Positions 24,064 through 35,300 are shown, counted from the stretch's first letter. The stretch: 64,000 nt of DNA from Peptococcaceae bacterium 1109 (GCA_001028815.1 LDJB01000005.1:42684-106683); one strand, 5' to 3'. Translations and numbers: made by a program. The notes: generated from the letters alone by a model not told the origin.

Positions 24064-26779
24064 TGACATAAACGAGGAATCGGCTAGGGAAAAGTCTATC
24101 CGCCACGGACATCCATCCACGCTCCATTTGTGGTGGGCAAGGCGGCCCCTGGCTGCTGCTCGCGCGGTTATCTGGGCATCTCTTGTGGACGATCCTTCCA
24201 GCCATCCTGATAGGTACCCCACTGAGGAAGCCCAACGGATGGAGCGTGAAAGGCTCTTTGGGATTCTGACAGAGCTCATTAGATGGGAGAACTCTAATAA
24301 TGAAGACGTCCTGGAGAAGGCCGAGGCAGAGATCCGTTTGTCCACGGGAGGCAAGCCACCGGCGCTGCTAGATCCCTTCGCTGGCGGTGGTGCCATTCCC
24401 CTGGAGGCACAGCGGCTGGGTCTAGAGGCCCATGCCAGTGACCTCAATCCGGTGGCAGTGATGATCAACAAGGCCATGATTGAAATACCGCCGTTATTTG
24501 CCGGTCAGCCTCCGGTGAACCCTGCATCCCGGGAGAAGCTGCTAGATGCCTGGCGTGGGGCATTGGGGCTTGCAGAAGATGTGAGGCATTACGGCAACTG
24601 GATGCTGAAAGAAGCACTGAGCCGCATCGGCAACTTGTATCCCACGGTCACAGATGAGCATGGACAGGAACTAACGGTGATTGCCTGGATCTGGGCTCGG
24701 ACGGTGACCTGTCCCAACCCCGCCTGTGGCTGTGAAATGCCATTGGTCAGGTCATTCCAGTTGTCGAAGGCTAGAGGCAAGGGTGCTTATGTGCAGCCCA
24801 TTATTGATAACGGCGAGATTACATATGAGGTAAGACAGGGCCAAGGGGCGCCAGACGGTACGGTCAACCGCCGGGGCGCTAAATGCCTTTCATGCGGCAC
24901 CCCAGTGGGCTTTCCATATATCCGGGAAGAAGGCAGGCAAGGCCGCATGGGGCACCGTCTGATTGCCATAGTCGCCGATGGCAATCCTGGCCGAGTCTAT
25001 CTATCCCCCCATGAGGCACATGTGCAGGCGGCCGCTGTGGATCAGCCAGAAGATTACCCTGATGCGGCCATTCCCTTCAACCCACGGGACTTCAAAACGC
25101 CAAACTACGGCCTGGATCGATTCTCCCATCTGTTTACTGCCCGCCAGATGACCGCGCTGGTCACATTAGCGAGACTAGTAAAGGAAGCGCAGGCCATGGC
25201 TACCGCTCACGCTTTAGCAGCTGGCATGGCAGATGATGGCATTCCCCTGGCAGATGGCGGTACAGGTGCCAAGGCGTATGGACAAGCCATTGGGGTCTAT
25301 CTCGCCTTTGCCGTGGATAAGATGACCAATTACCACTGCAACTTAGCGTCCTGGCATTCCTCAAGGGAACTCTTGCAGTGCACCTTCGCCCGGCAAGCAC
25401 TGCCTATGGTATGGGATTTTGCTGAAGGCAACCCCTTAAGCAACTCTTCCGGGTGTTTCGCCAACATGCTGGAATGGGTCGCAAAGTGCATCGAAGCGTT
25501 TCCTGCTGCAGCACAGGGGCGGGCCATTCAGTGTGATGCCCAAAGCGACCTGGGCCTAAAGGGTATCATGGTCTCCACCGATCCGCCGTACTATGACAAC
25601 ATCGGCTATGCAGACCTGTCTGATTTCTTCTATATATGGATGCGGGAGTCTTTGCACGGAACCTATCCGGACCTATTCCGCACTATGCTGACACCCAAGA
25701 CGGAAGAACTGGTGGCAACCCCCTACAGGTTTGATGGTGATGCCAACAAGGCGCGGGACTTTTTTGAAGATGGCATGCTTAAGGCGTTTCTCCAAATTCA
25801 CAGTTATGTGGATGAAGCGTTTCCCATGACCGTTTACTATGCCTATAGACAAAGCGAGATTGATGAAGAGGCAGGAAACGAAGAAGCGGCTACGGCATCA
25901 ACTGGCTGGGAGACGATGTTATCTGCCATTCTTGAAGCTGGTTTTGCCATCACGGGAACATGGCCCATCAGGACAGAAATGGGCAGCAGGGCGCTGGCCC
26001 GGAGCGGCACTAATGCTCTCGCATCATCGGTTGTTCTGGTTTGCCGCAAACGCCCAGAAGATGCCCCTATATGCACCCGCCGTGACTTCTTAAATGCCCT
26101 CAAGCGGGAGCTGAAGCCTGCCCTGGATACACTCCAATCAGCAAACATCGCTCCAGTGGACTTGGCTCAGTCTGCGATTGGGCCGGGGATGGCGGTTTTC
26201 TCGCGGTACTCTAAAGTCCTGGAGGCTGATGGGACGCCCATGACCATCCGGACAGCGCTGCAGATCATTAACCAAGAGCTTGACTTATACTTTTCCGAAC
26301 AAGATAGCGAACTAGATGCGGACAGCCGCTTCTGCGTTGACCTGTACACCCAGTATGCCTTTGGTGAACTGTCCTTCGGTGAAGCGGATGTGCTGGCTCG
26401 GGCGAAGAACACTTCAGTTGACCGCCTTGCCAAAAATGGTATTGTGAACGCTGAAAAGGGGAAAGTACGCCTACTTACCCGTGAGGAGATCCCTGAAAAG
26501 GTTGACTGGAAATCTACGTGGCTCCTTACCCAACAGCTTACCCGGGCTATGGAAAGGGAAGGCGTGGCAGGCGCAGCCAAGCTTGCTGCTGGAGCTGTTT
26601 CGTCCGAACCAGAGCGGGCCCGAGCTTTGGCGTACAGGCTCTATACTATTGCGGAACGCAAAGGGTGGACCGGGGAAGCCTACGCGTACAACTCCCTTGT
26701 CACCATGTGGCGGGATATTCAAGCGGCCGCTGCCGAATTGAGAAGTCGTGCTCCTGAGCAAACCATGCTGGAGTTTTAG
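24020..26779 (+). CDS. DUF1156 DNA methyltransferase, paralogue 1
   Basis: About 919 residues. The N-terminal DUF1156 begins AYKKKLIEVALPL. The SAM motif is DPFAGGGAIPLEAQRLG (about 117-133), the catalytic motif IV DPPYYDN (about 521), and a zinc-finger-like pair is CPNPACGCEMP (about 231) and CLSCGTP (about 290). DPPY-type motifs indicate an amino-methyltransferase acting on adenine N6 or cytosine N4. The start is taken as TTG at 24020: GAGGGA is six bases ahead, and it gives M-x-YKKKLIEV exactly as in the next two genes, whereas the ATG at 24014 touches the SD. The last 240 residues are nearly identical to paralogue 2. Confidence 0.85.
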   Translation: MAYKKKLIEVALPLDDINEESAREKSIRHGHPSTLHLWWARRPLAAARAVIWASLVDDPSSHPDRYPTEEAQRMERERLFGILTELIRWENSNNEDVLEKAEAEIRLSTGGKPPALLDPFAGGGAIPLEAQRLGLEAHASDLNPVAVMINKAMIEIPPLFAGQPPVNPASREKLLDAWRGALGLAEDVRHYGNWMLKEALSRIGNLYPTVTDEHGQELTVIAWIWARTVTCPNPACGCEMPLVRSFQLSKARGKGAYVQPIIDNGEITYEVRQGQGAPDGTVNRRGAKCLSCGTPVGFPYIREEGRQGRMGHRLIAIVADGNPGRVYLSPHEAHVQAAAVDQPEDYPDAAIPFNPRDFKTPNYGLDRFSHLFTARQMTALVTLARLVKEAQAMATAHALAAGMADDGIPLADGGTGAKAYGQAIGVYLAFAVDKMTNYHCNLASWHSSRELLQCTFARQALPMVWDFAEGNPLSNSSGCFANMLEWVAKCIEAFPAAAQGRAIQCDAQSDLGLKGIMVSTDPPYYDNIGYADLSDFFYIWMRESLHGTYPDLFRTMLTPKTEELVATPYRFDGDANKARDFFEDGMLKAFLQIHSYVDEAFPMTVYYAYRQSEIDEEAGNEEAATASTGWETMLSAILEAGFAITGTWPIRTEMGSRALARSGTNALASSVVLVCRKRPEDAPICTRRDFLNALKRELKPALDTLQSANIAPVDLAQSAIGPGMAVFSRYSKVLEADGTPMTIRTALQIINQELDLYFSEQDSELDADSRFCVDLYTQYAFGELSFGEADVLARAKNTSVDRLAKNGIVNAEKGKVRLLTREEIPEKVDWKSTWLLTQQLTRAMEREGVAGAAKLAAGAVSSEPERARALAYRLYTIAERKGWTGEAYAYNSLVTMWRDIQAAAAELRSRAPEQTMLEF
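26039..26742 (+). repeat. Near-identical 704-bp tract shared by paralogues 1 and 2 (partner 28809-29512)
   Basis: The two tracts align without gaps at a constant offset of 2770 bp with about ten differences by eye (about 98.6% identity). Just 5' of the tract identity falls sharply, and it falls again just before the stop codons. Paralogue 3 (from about 31560) is much more different over the same region. Best explained by recent gene conversion. Confidence 0.85.
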
Positions 26780-26795
26780 AAGGAAGGGGATTTAA

Positions 26796-29552
26796 ATGTC
26801 CTACAAGAAGAAACTGATCGAGGTGGCCCTGCCTCTTGACGCGATTAGCGCAGAATCAGCGAGGGAAAAATCCATTCGCCACGGACATCCTTCCACTCTT
26901 CATCTTTGGTGGTCGAGGAAGCCAACAGCCACTGCTCGGGCAGTTATCTGGGCTTCTCTCGTGGACGATCCTTCTAGTCATCCTGACAAGTTTCCCACAG
27001 AAGAAGACCAGCAGGCTGAGCGGGAGAGGCTTTTTGGCATATTGACAGAGCTCATTAAGTGGGAGAACTCCAATAATAAGAATGTTTTGGAGAAGGCGAA
27101 AGCGGAGATCGAGAAGTCCACTAACGGAAAACCGCCTGCATTGCTTGATCCCTTTACCGGAGGCGGTTCCATACCCCTTGAGGCACAACGACTCGGTCTT
27201 AAAGCGTATGCTAGCGATCTTAATCCAGTGGCTGTAATGATCAACAAGGCCATGATAGAGATTCCCCCGCGGTTTGAGGGGCAAGGAGCTGTAAACCCTG
27301 AAGCCCGCGCAAAGCCTATAGACACGTGGCAGGGAGCACTTGGCCTAGCAGAAGACGTTAGATACTATGGCGAATGGATGAAGCAGGAAGCCCTCAAGCG
27401 AATCGGGTATCTTTATCCAACGGTCAGGGATGAGTATGGCCAAGAGAGAACGGTTATTGCGTGGATTTGGTTTCGAACGGTAAAGTGTCCGAACCCTGCA
27501 TGCGGATGCGAGATGCCCCTTACAAGCTCGTTTGAGCTCTCTAAGAAGAAAGGTAATGAGACCTATGTGTGTCCGGTGATTTCCGACGGTGAGATCACAT
27601 ATGAGCTGAAGACAGGAACGGGAGCGCCCCAGGGTACTGTCAATCGCAGGGGAGCAACCTGTGTTTCGTGCGGGACTCCCATCGACTTCCCGTATATTCG
27701 TTCCGAAGGCCAAGCGGGAAGAATGGGTTCCCGCCTCGTGGCGGTTGTCGCGGAAGGGAACAACGGGCGCCTGTATATCCCCGCAGACAACGAACATTTA
27801 CAAGCAGCTCAAGTGTCGAGACCCGAGGAGTACCCCGATGCCCAGATTCCAGACAACCCGCGGGATTTTAAGACTCCCAACTATGGACTGAAGAGATTCG
27901 CTGACTTATTCACTAACAGACAACTCACCGCCCTTACTATCCTTTGTTCGCTTGTTGCAGAAGCGCAAGAAAAGGCCGAAGCAGATGCCTTAGCGGCAGG
28001 AATGGAGGACGACGCCCTTTCGTTGGCAGAAGGAGGCAGTGGCGCAAGGGCCTATGGAGAAGCCATAGGTGTATATTTGGCATTCGCCGTTGACAAGCTG
28101 GCGGATTACCATTCTGCGGTGTGCTCGTGGAACTCCCCCCGCGAAAATATTCGCAATGTCTTTGGGCGACAGGCAATACCGATGGTTTGGGATTACGCCG
28201 AAGCGAACCCATTCTGCAACTCTTCAGGCAGCTACAACAACATGCTTGACTGGGTCGTAAAATGTCTCACTCGACTGCCAGGCGGGCCTCAAGGCACAGC
28301 TCGGCAGTTTGATGCTCAGAGTGATACAGGTCTCCGCAACGTGATGGTTTCAACCGATCCGCCTTATTATGACAACGTTATTTACGCGGATTTATCGGAT
28401 TTCTTTTATGTATGGATGAGGCAGTTGCTGAAGCACACCTATCCAGATGTGTTCCGTACAATGTTAGTTCCGAAGAGCGAGGAGCTTGTAGCAAACCCGT
28501 ATCGATTCGATGGCGACAAGGATCAAGCTAGGGTCTTTTTTGAAAAAGGAATGTTAGAGGCGCTGACACAGATATACATAAGCGCTCGCGATGATATCCC
28601 CGTGACCATTTATTACGCCTTCAAACAGAATGATACTCGTGAGGATGGCAATGGTAACGAGCAAACGGTATCCACGGGATGGGAAACGATATTGACGGCG
28701 ATAGTCTCTGCTGGATTCCAGATAATGGGCACATGGCCTATAAGAACGGAGAAGCCGGGCCGTACTCTAGACATCGACTCCAACGCTTTAGCTTCCTCAA
28801 TTGTCCTTGTTTGCCGCAAACGCCCAGAAGATGCCCCTATATGCACCCGCCGTGACTTCTTAAATGCCCTCAAGCGGGAGCTGAAGCCTGCCCTGGATAA
28901 ACTCCAATCGGCAAACATCGCTCCAGTGGACTTGGCTCAGTCTGCGATTGGGCCGGGGATGGCGGTTTTCTCGCGGTACTCTAAAGTCCTGGAGGCTGAT
29001 GGGACGCCCATGAGCATCCGGACAGCGCTGCAGATCATTAACCAAGAGCTTGACTTATACTTCTCCGAACAAGATAGCGAACTAGATGCGGACAGCCGCT
29101 TCTGCGTTGACCTTTACACCCAGTATGCCTTTAACGAACTGTCCTTCGGTGAAGCGGATGTGCTGGCTCGGGCGAAGAACACTTCAGTTGACCGCCTTGC
29201 TAAAAATGGTATTGTGGACGCTGAAAAGGGGAAAGTACGCCTACTTACCCGTGAGGAGATCCCTGAAAAGGTTGACTGGAAATCTACGTGGCTCCTTACC
29301 CAACAGCTTACCCGGGCTATGGAAAGGGAAGGCGTGGCAGGCGCAGCCAAGCTTGCTGCTGGAGCTGTTTCGTCCGAACCAGAGCGGGCCCGAGCTTTGG
29401 CGTACAGGCTCTATACTATTGCGGAACGCAAAGGGTGGACCGGGGAAGCCTACGCGTACAACTCCCTTGTCACCATGTGGCGGGATATTCAAACGGCCGC
29501 TGCCGAATTGAGGCGGCGTGCCCCTGAGCAGACTACCTTCGGCTTTGAGTAA
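26796..29552 (+). CDS. DUF1156 DNA methyltransferase, paralogue 2
   Basis: 918 residues, 16 bp after paralogue 1. Motifs match it: SYKKKLIEVALPL, DPFTGGGSIPLEAQRLG (A of the SAM loop changed to T), zinc ligands CPNPACGCEMP and CVSCGTP, and catalytic DPPYYDN within DPPYYDNVIYADLSDFFY. The first two thirds have visibly more A/T-rich codons and differ from both neighbours, while the last 240 residues copy paralogue 1. The middle section between motif I and motif IV, where sequence recognition would be expected, is where the three proteins differ most, so distinct target sites are likely (inference). Confidence 0.85.
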   Translation: MSYKKKLIEVALPLDAISAESAREKSIRHGHPSTLHLWWSRKPTATARAVIWASLVDDPSSHPDKFPTEEDQQAERERLFGILTELIKWENSNNKNVLEKAKAEIEKSTNGKPPALLDPFTGGGSIPLEAQRLGLKAYASDLNPVAVMINKAMIEIPPRFEGQGAVNPEARAKPIDTWQGALGLAEDVRYYGEWMKQEALKRIGYLYPTVRDEYGQERTVIAWIWFRTVKCPNPACGCEMPLTSSFELSKKKGNETYVCPVISDGEITYELKTGTGAPQGTVNRRGATCVSCGTPIDFPYIRSEGQAGRMGSRLVAVVAEGNNGRLYIPADNEHLQAAQVSRPEEYPDAQIPDNPRDFKTPNYGLKRFADLFTNRQLTALTILCSLVAEAQEKAEADALAAGMEDDALSLAEGGSGARAYGEAIGVYLAFAVDKLADYHSAVCSWNSPRENIRNVFGRQAIPMVWDYAEANPFCNSSGSYNNMLDWVVKCLTRLPGGPQGTARQFDAQSDTGLRNVMVSTDPPYYDNVIYADLSDFFYVWMRQLLKHTYPDVFRTMLVPKSEELVANPYRFDGDKDQARVFFEKGMLEALTQIYISARDDIPVTIYYAFKQNDTREDGNGNEQTVSTGWETILTAIVSAGFQIMGTWPIRTEKPGRTLDIDSNALASSIVLVCRKRPEDAPICTRRDFLNALKRELKPALDKLQSANIAPVDLAQSAIGPGMAVFSRYSKVLEADGTPMSIRTALQIINQELDLYFSEQDSELDADSRFCVDLYTQYAFNELSFGEADVLARAKNTSVDRLAKNGIVDAEKGKVRLLTREEIPEKVDWKSTWLLTQQLTRAMEREGVAGAAKLAAGAVSSEPERARALAYRLYTIAERKGWTGEAYAYNSLVTMWRDIQTAAAELRRRAPEQTTFGFE
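28809..29512 (+). repeat. Near-identical 704-bp tract, second copy (partner 26039-26742)
   Basis: See the partner. The boundary at GTTTGCCGCAAACG is abrupt: identical bases on the 3' side, divergent on the 5' side. Confidence 0.85.
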
Positions 29553-29564
29553 TGAGGAGACTCC

Positions 29565-32306
29565 ATGGAGTATAAGAAGAAATTGATTGAAGTGGCTCTC
29601 CCCTTGGAAGCCATAAACGCAGAGGCATCCCGTGAGAAATCCATCCGCCATGGGCATCCCTCGACGCTCCACCTCTGGTGGTCGCGCAAGCCCACCGCGG
29701 CAGTGCGGGCGGTGTTGTGGGCATCCTTAGTAGATGACCCGTCCAGCCATCCGGGTAGGTTTCCCACCCCGGAAGCTCAGCAGGCTGAGCGGGAGCGCCT
29801 CTTCGGCATCTTGACGGAGCTTATTAAGTGGGAGAACTCCAATGATGACGAGGTCGTGCAGAGGGCGAAAGAAGAAATCCTGAGGTCTACCGACGGCGAG
29901 CCACCCGCATTGCTAGACCCTTTTGCAGGGGGCGGCACCATCCCTCTGGAAGCACAGCGGCTGGGCCTCGCAGCTCATGCCAGCGACCTTAATCCGGTGG
30001 CGGTTATGATCAACAAAGCCATGATTGAGATCCCGCCGCGCTTTGCGGGGAAACCGCCTGTGAACCGGAAGTCCCGCGGGGCCGAGGCTCAGGCATGGGA
30101 AGGCGCAGCGGGCCTCGCGGAGGATGTGAAGTTCTACGGCACATGGATGAAGGAGGAAGCCCTGCGGCGCATCGGCCACTTATATCCCACAGTCCAGGAT
30201 GAGCACGGCAGTGAGCGGCCTGTAATAGCCTGGCTCTGGGCCCGGACCGTCAAGTGCCCTAATCCAGCCTGCAGATGCGAAATGCCCTTGGCCAGCCAGT
30301 TTGAGCTGTCAAAGAAGTACCAGGTGCATGTTCAGCCCATTATTGCTGAGGGCAGTATTAGATATGAGGTTAGGCACGGAGAAGAAGCACCACAGGGAAC
30401 CGTTAGCCGTCGCGGTGCAAGCTGCATCGCTTGCGGTACTCCGGTAGGCTTTGCCTATATTCGCGGAGAGGGACAAGCAGGGCGAATGGGGACGCGCCTC
30501 ATGGCCGTTGTGGCAGAAGGAGAGGGAGGCAGGTTGTACCTTCCGCCCGATGCCGCGCATGTGCACGCCGCTCAGGTCCCCCGGCCCGAGGATTACCCTG
30601 ATGGGCCCATTCCCCACAATCCCCGGGATTTTAAGACTCCCAACTACGGTTTAGAGGGTTTCGCTGACTTGTTCACCAACCGCCAGCTGGTAGCTCTGAC
30701 CACATTCAGCAGCCTTGTTAGAGAGGCGCAAGCTCAGGCCGAACGGGATGCCCTTGCGGCAGGGATGGCCGGGGATGATGTCCCCTTGGCAGCAGGGGGC
30801 ACTGGGGCTAAAGCCTACGGCGAGGCAGTGGCAGTATACCTAGCGTTTTTAGTGGACAAACTGTTAGATTACCATTCCGCCTTGTGTTCCTGGAACATCT
30901 CCCGTGACGTTCTGAGAAACACCTTTGTCCGTCAAGCCATGCCCATGGCGTGGGACTTCGCTGAAGCGAACCCCTTTAGCGGGTCTACCGGATCCTTCGA
31001 GAGCATGCTTAGTTGGATTGGTAAGGCCTTGCTTGCGCTCCCGGCAGCGGGTGCAGGGTATGCTAGGCAGTCAGATGCCCAAAGCGATCTCGGCTTGCGG
31101 GACATCATGGTGTCTACCGATCCGCCTTACTATGACAACATTGGCTACGGGGACTTATCCGACTTTTTCTATCTGTGGATGCGGCGTTCCCTGCAGCACA
31201 TCTATCCAGAGATGTTCTGCACCATGCTGGTCCCTAAAGGCGAAGAACTAGTAGCAGTACCCTACAGGTTTGACGGCCATCAGGATGAGGCCAAAGGCTT
31301 CTTTGAAGAGGGTATGCTGAGAGCACTGCAGCAGGTCTATAGCTATTCACGGGACGACGTCCCTGTAACCATCTACTACGCCTTTAAGCAGCGGGCTTCC
31401 GCAGGGGGCGAGGGGGCCGCTTCTACGGGCTGGGAAACCATGCTTACAGCCATTGTTAAAGCCGGTTTTGCCATTACCGGAACCTGGCCCATACGGACAG
31501 AAAGGCCAGCAAGGAACCTGAGCCTGGACAGTAACGCCCTGGCTTCATCCATTGTCCTTGTCTGCCGTAAACGGCCCGAGGATGCTCCTGTTGGCACCCG
31601 CCGAGATTTTACCAGTGTCCTCAAACGAGAGCTCAGGCCCGCTTTGGAAAGGCTCCGGGGAGCAAACATCGCACCCGTAGATCTAGCCCAATCCGCGATT
31701 GGGCCGGGGATGGCAGTCTTTTCTAGGTACGCAAACGTACTGGAGGCTGATGGAACGCCCATGAGCATCCGCACGGCTCTAGAAGCCATTAACGAGGAGC
31801 TTGACCTGTATTTTTCCCAACAGGACAGTGAGCTGGATGCAGTAAGCCGATTCTGTGTGGCGCTTTACACTCAGTTCGCCTTTGCAGAAGTAAGCTTTGG
31901 GGAAGCGGACATTCTGGCTCGCGCCAAAAACGTTGCGTTGGGAAAGCTCGCGGAAAATGGCATGGTGCATGCCCACAAAGGGAAGGTGCGGCTCCTTAAC
32001 AGGGACGAAATCTCTGCACGAGCGGACTATCGGTCTACATGGCTCCTTACGCAGCAGCTTACCAGAGCTGTGGAGAGGGCGGGCGCGGTTGGAGCTGCGG
32101 AGATTGTCTCCCAAACCCCTTCACAAGAAGTGGAGAAGGCACGGGCTTTGGTGTACTGGCTGTATACCATAGCTGAGCGAAAGGGATGGGCGGCAGAGGC
32201 CTACGCCTACAATTCCCTAGTCACTCTGTGGCGGGATATTCAGGCTAAAGCTGGGGAACTGGGCGGTCAAGCCCCGAAGCAGCCCGTACTTAAAGAATTT
32301 TGGTGA
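29565..32306 (+). CDS. DUF1156 DNA methyltransferase, paralogue 3
   Basis: 913 residues, 12 bp after paralogue 2, with GAGGAG before the ATG. Motifs are complete: EYKKKLIEVALPL, DPFAGGGTIPLEAQRLG, CPNPACRCEMP and CIACGTP, and DPPYYDNIGYGDLSDFFY. It is the most divergent of the three at its C-terminus (EISARADYRSTWLLTQQL) and has not shared the conversion tract. Three complete copies in one operon is unusual, since related loci generally carry one. They may methylate different motifs or act as a multi-subunit complex. Confidence 0.85.
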   Translation: MEYKKKLIEVALPLEAINAEASREKSIRHGHPSTLHLWWSRKPTAAVRAVLWASLVDDPSSHPGRFPTPEAQQAERERLFGILTELIKWENSNDDEVVQRAKEEILRSTDGEPPALLDPFAGGGTIPLEAQRLGLAAHASDLNPVAVMINKAMIEIPPRFAGKPPVNRKSRGAEAQAWEGAAGLAEDVKFYGTWMKEEALRRIGHLYPTVQDEHGSERPVIAWLWARTVKCPNPACRCEMPLASQFELSKKYQVHVQPIIAEGSIRYEVRHGEEAPQGTVSRRGASCIACGTPVGFAYIRGEGQAGRMGTRLMAVVAEGEGGRLYLPPDAAHVHAAQVPRPEDYPDGPIPHNPRDFKTPNYGLEGFADLFTNRQLVALTTFSSLVREAQAQAERDALAAGMAGDDVPLAAGGTGAKAYGEAVAVYLAFLVDKLLDYHSALCSWNISRDVLRNTFVRQAMPMAWDFAEANPFSGSTGSFESMLSWIGKALLALPAAGAGYARQSDAQSDLGLRDIMVSTDPPYYDNIGYGDLSDFFYLWMRRSLQHIYPEMFCTMLVPKGEELVAVPYRFDGHQDEAKGFFEEGMLRALQQVYSYSRDDVPVTIYYAFKQRASAGGEGAASTGWETMLTAIVKAGFAITGTWPIRTERPARNLSLDSNALASSIVLVCRKRPEDAPVGTRRDFTSVLKRELRPALERLRGANIAPVDLAQSAIGPGMAVFSRYANVLEADGTPMSIRTALEAINEELDLYFSQQDSELDAVSRFCVALYTQFAFAEVSFGEADILARAKNVALGKLAENGMVHAHKGKVRLLNRDEISARADYRSTWLLTQQLTRAVERAGAVGAAEIVSQTPSQEVEKARALVYWLYTIAERKGWAAEAYAYNSLVTLWRDIQAKAGELGGQAPKQPVLKEFW

Positions 32307-32328
32307 TCACGAACGGAGGGAATACGTG

Positions 32329-35300
32329 ATGGTGGAGAACCACACTCATGTTTCGCAGGGATTTCGAGTGCTTCTAAAGGCCTTAGCGCCTTATCTCGCC
32401 CGTGAGTTCCAAACCGCTTTTGGCCACGATTGGTGGAACAAGGCAGTCCTAGATATTCTCTACGAAGATCAAAAACGGGACCTACCCACCACGGGGGAGT
32501 GGGCAGATCTAGTTGATTCACTGGATATATACAGAGCCTTGCTCTTGTTTGACTTGCATTGGCACGAAATATTCCGCAAGAAGCTATCCATTGACCACCG
32601 CACCTGGGCGAAAGAGCTCGTGGGCGTGAGGAACAAGTTGGCACACTTGGGCGTTCAGGATTTCTCTGACGATGATACCTGGCGAGCGCTTGATACCATG
32701 TCCCGGCTGTGCGAGGCAATAGACCCCGATGGGGCAGAGGAAATCCGCTCTATGCTCCGTCGGCTGCGTTACGGGTCAGAGTTTGGCTCCACAGCCGTCA
32801 CTCACCTTGCTGATGGGGCTGGAGAGAAACGCCAAAAGAACGTGGGGATCCTTGATACCAAACCCTTAGGCGACTTGCCTAGCTGGCGGGAAGTAATTGA
32901 ACCCCATCCCGATGTGGCCCAGGGGCGATACCGGAATGCAGAATTTGCCGCAGACCTTGCCCAGGTATCTCGGGGAGAAGGATCTTTTGAATACCGCGAT
33001 CCAGTGGAGTTTTTCGCCAGGACCTATGTAACTCAGGGGCTTGCAGGCCTTCTTACAGAAGCCCTCCTTAGGGTAAGCGGCAAAGGCGGGGAACCGGTTA
33101 TTCAGCTCAAGACCGCCTTTGGCGGCGGCAAGACCCACAGCATGTTGGCGTTATATCACGTGATGCGGGCTCGGGTTTCCGCGGAGAAGCTCGCGGGCGT
33201 AAAGCCTATCCTGGAGAGCGTTGGTTTATCGGCTCTGCCTCGGGCTAACGTAGCCGTGTTGGTCGGTACTGCTCTCGATCCTTCTAAGAGCAGGCGCCCG
33301 GCGAACATGCCTGGCATCACGATTAATACGTTCTGGGGCGAGATGGCTGCCCAGCTTGGGGAATCTGCTGGCGATCCAAGCCTGTACAACTATGTTAAGG
33401 AAGCAGATAAGCGGGGGGTATCCCCTGGTTCTGCCGCGTTGAAGAGCTTGTTTGATGCCGCGGGGCCTTGTGTTATCCTAATGGACGAGATTGTGGCCTA
33501 CGGAAAGAAAATCTACGGCGTGGAGGGCCTGCCTGCCGGCTCCTTCGACAACTTCGTTACCTTCATCCAAGAAGTGACAGAAGCGGCCCGGGCAAGCAAA
33601 AACAGCCTAGTGGTCGCGTCCATTCCCGAGTCGGACATTGAAATCGGGGGCGAAGCGGGCAGCATAGTGCTGGAGACCATTGAACACACTTTCGGCCGCA
33701 TGGAATCCATTTGGAAACCCGTTGCCGCGAATGAAGGCTTTGAGGTTGTGCGGCGGCGGCTGTTCTTAGACTGCAAAGATCCAGAGGCCCGGGAGCGGGT
33801 GTGCGGGGCATTCAGCCGGATGTATGCTGCCAACCCTGGAGATTTCCCTGTTGAAGCCCGGGAGCTGGAATACAAAGAACGCCTCTTATCCTGCTACCCC
33901 ATCCACCCCGAAGTCTTCGATCGGCTTTACCAAGATTGGTCCACGCTAGAAAGGTTCCAGCGGACCCGGGGCGTACTGCGGCTCATGGCCGCAGTGATTC
34001 ATGAGCTCTGGATGGGTAATGACGCCAGCCTGCTCATCATGCCCGGGACTTTCCCCCTAAACGTGCCCAGCGTCCGGGATGAACTCACCCGGCATCTTCC
34101 GGAGAACTGGAACAGCATCGTTGATCGGGAAGTGGATGGCAGGAACTCCATACCTTACCTTAAGGATCAGCCTGGCACTCACTTCAGCCGGTACATGGCG
34201 GCGCGCCGAGTAGCCCGCACAATTATGTTGGGCAGTGCACCCACAGAGCGCTCACAGGCGGTGCGGGGGATCGAAGCATCCCGGATTCGCCTAGGCGTAG
34301 TTCAGCCTGGGGAAAACATCCCCATATTCAACGATGCCTTGAATACGCTTCGCAACGAACTGTCTTATCTTTACTCTAATCCTTCTGGAGACAGATACTG
34401 GTACGACAACCGTCCCACGCTCCGGAAGACAGCGGAGGACCGGGCCACTCAGGTCCATGACTCCGATGTGGAATACGAGATTGAGCAGCGGCTCAGGAAA
34501 CTCCGCAAAGAGCGGCCCTTTGGGGGAGTGCATATCTGCCCCGCGTCGTCATTGGACGTACCCGATGAACAAAGCGCCCGGCTTGTGATCCTGAGGACGA
34601 AGGATAGTTACAAGCCGGGGACAGAGGACAACCGGGCTTTATCCAAGATCAACGACATCCTGCACAACAGGGGCACCAGCCCGCGGCTGTACCGCAACAT
34701 GCTCGCTTTTGTAGCACCTGACAAGGAGATGCTTGCTGGGCTTGAGCAGGCGGTGCGCTGGTACCTCGCTTGGAAGTCCATCAAGGATGACCACGAGATC
34801 TTGAATCTCGATGCAGCCCAGAACAGAGAAACGGAAACTAGCCTTGAGCGGGCTGATGTCACTGTGAACTCCCGCATCAAAGAGACTTACTGCTGGCTGT
34901 TGGTACCCTATGTGGACCGCACGCAAGATCTGAAGGCCATTCACTTTGACACCATTCGCATCAGCGGTGGGGACGATACCATAGTGCAAAAGGCCGGGAA
35001 GAAAATGCTGCAGAACGAGGCTGTCGTCGAACGGTGGGCACCGGCACTTCTCCGTATGGAGCTGGACAATCTCCTCTGGAAAGAGGCGCCCCACATTGCT
35101 ATCAAGTCCTTGTGGGATTACCTGTGCACCTACTGCTACCTGCCGCGGCTCGCAAACGTAGGTGTCTTGGAAGATGCGATCCGTACGGGGCTGAACTCCA
35201 CAGAGTATTTTGCTTATGCGGCTGGATTTGACGGCACTAGGTACATTGATCTTAAGTTCAACCAACCGGTGCACAGTATTGACCAGTCGGGATACCTTGT

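Noticed and set aside
27345-27797. Antisense frames inside the methyltransferase genes
   Set aside because: They mirror the codon bias of the coding strand and match no family.
26039-29512. Long direct repeats as an insertion sequence
   Set aside because: Repeats lie inside coding genes with conserved frame and no transposase or terminal inverted repeats.
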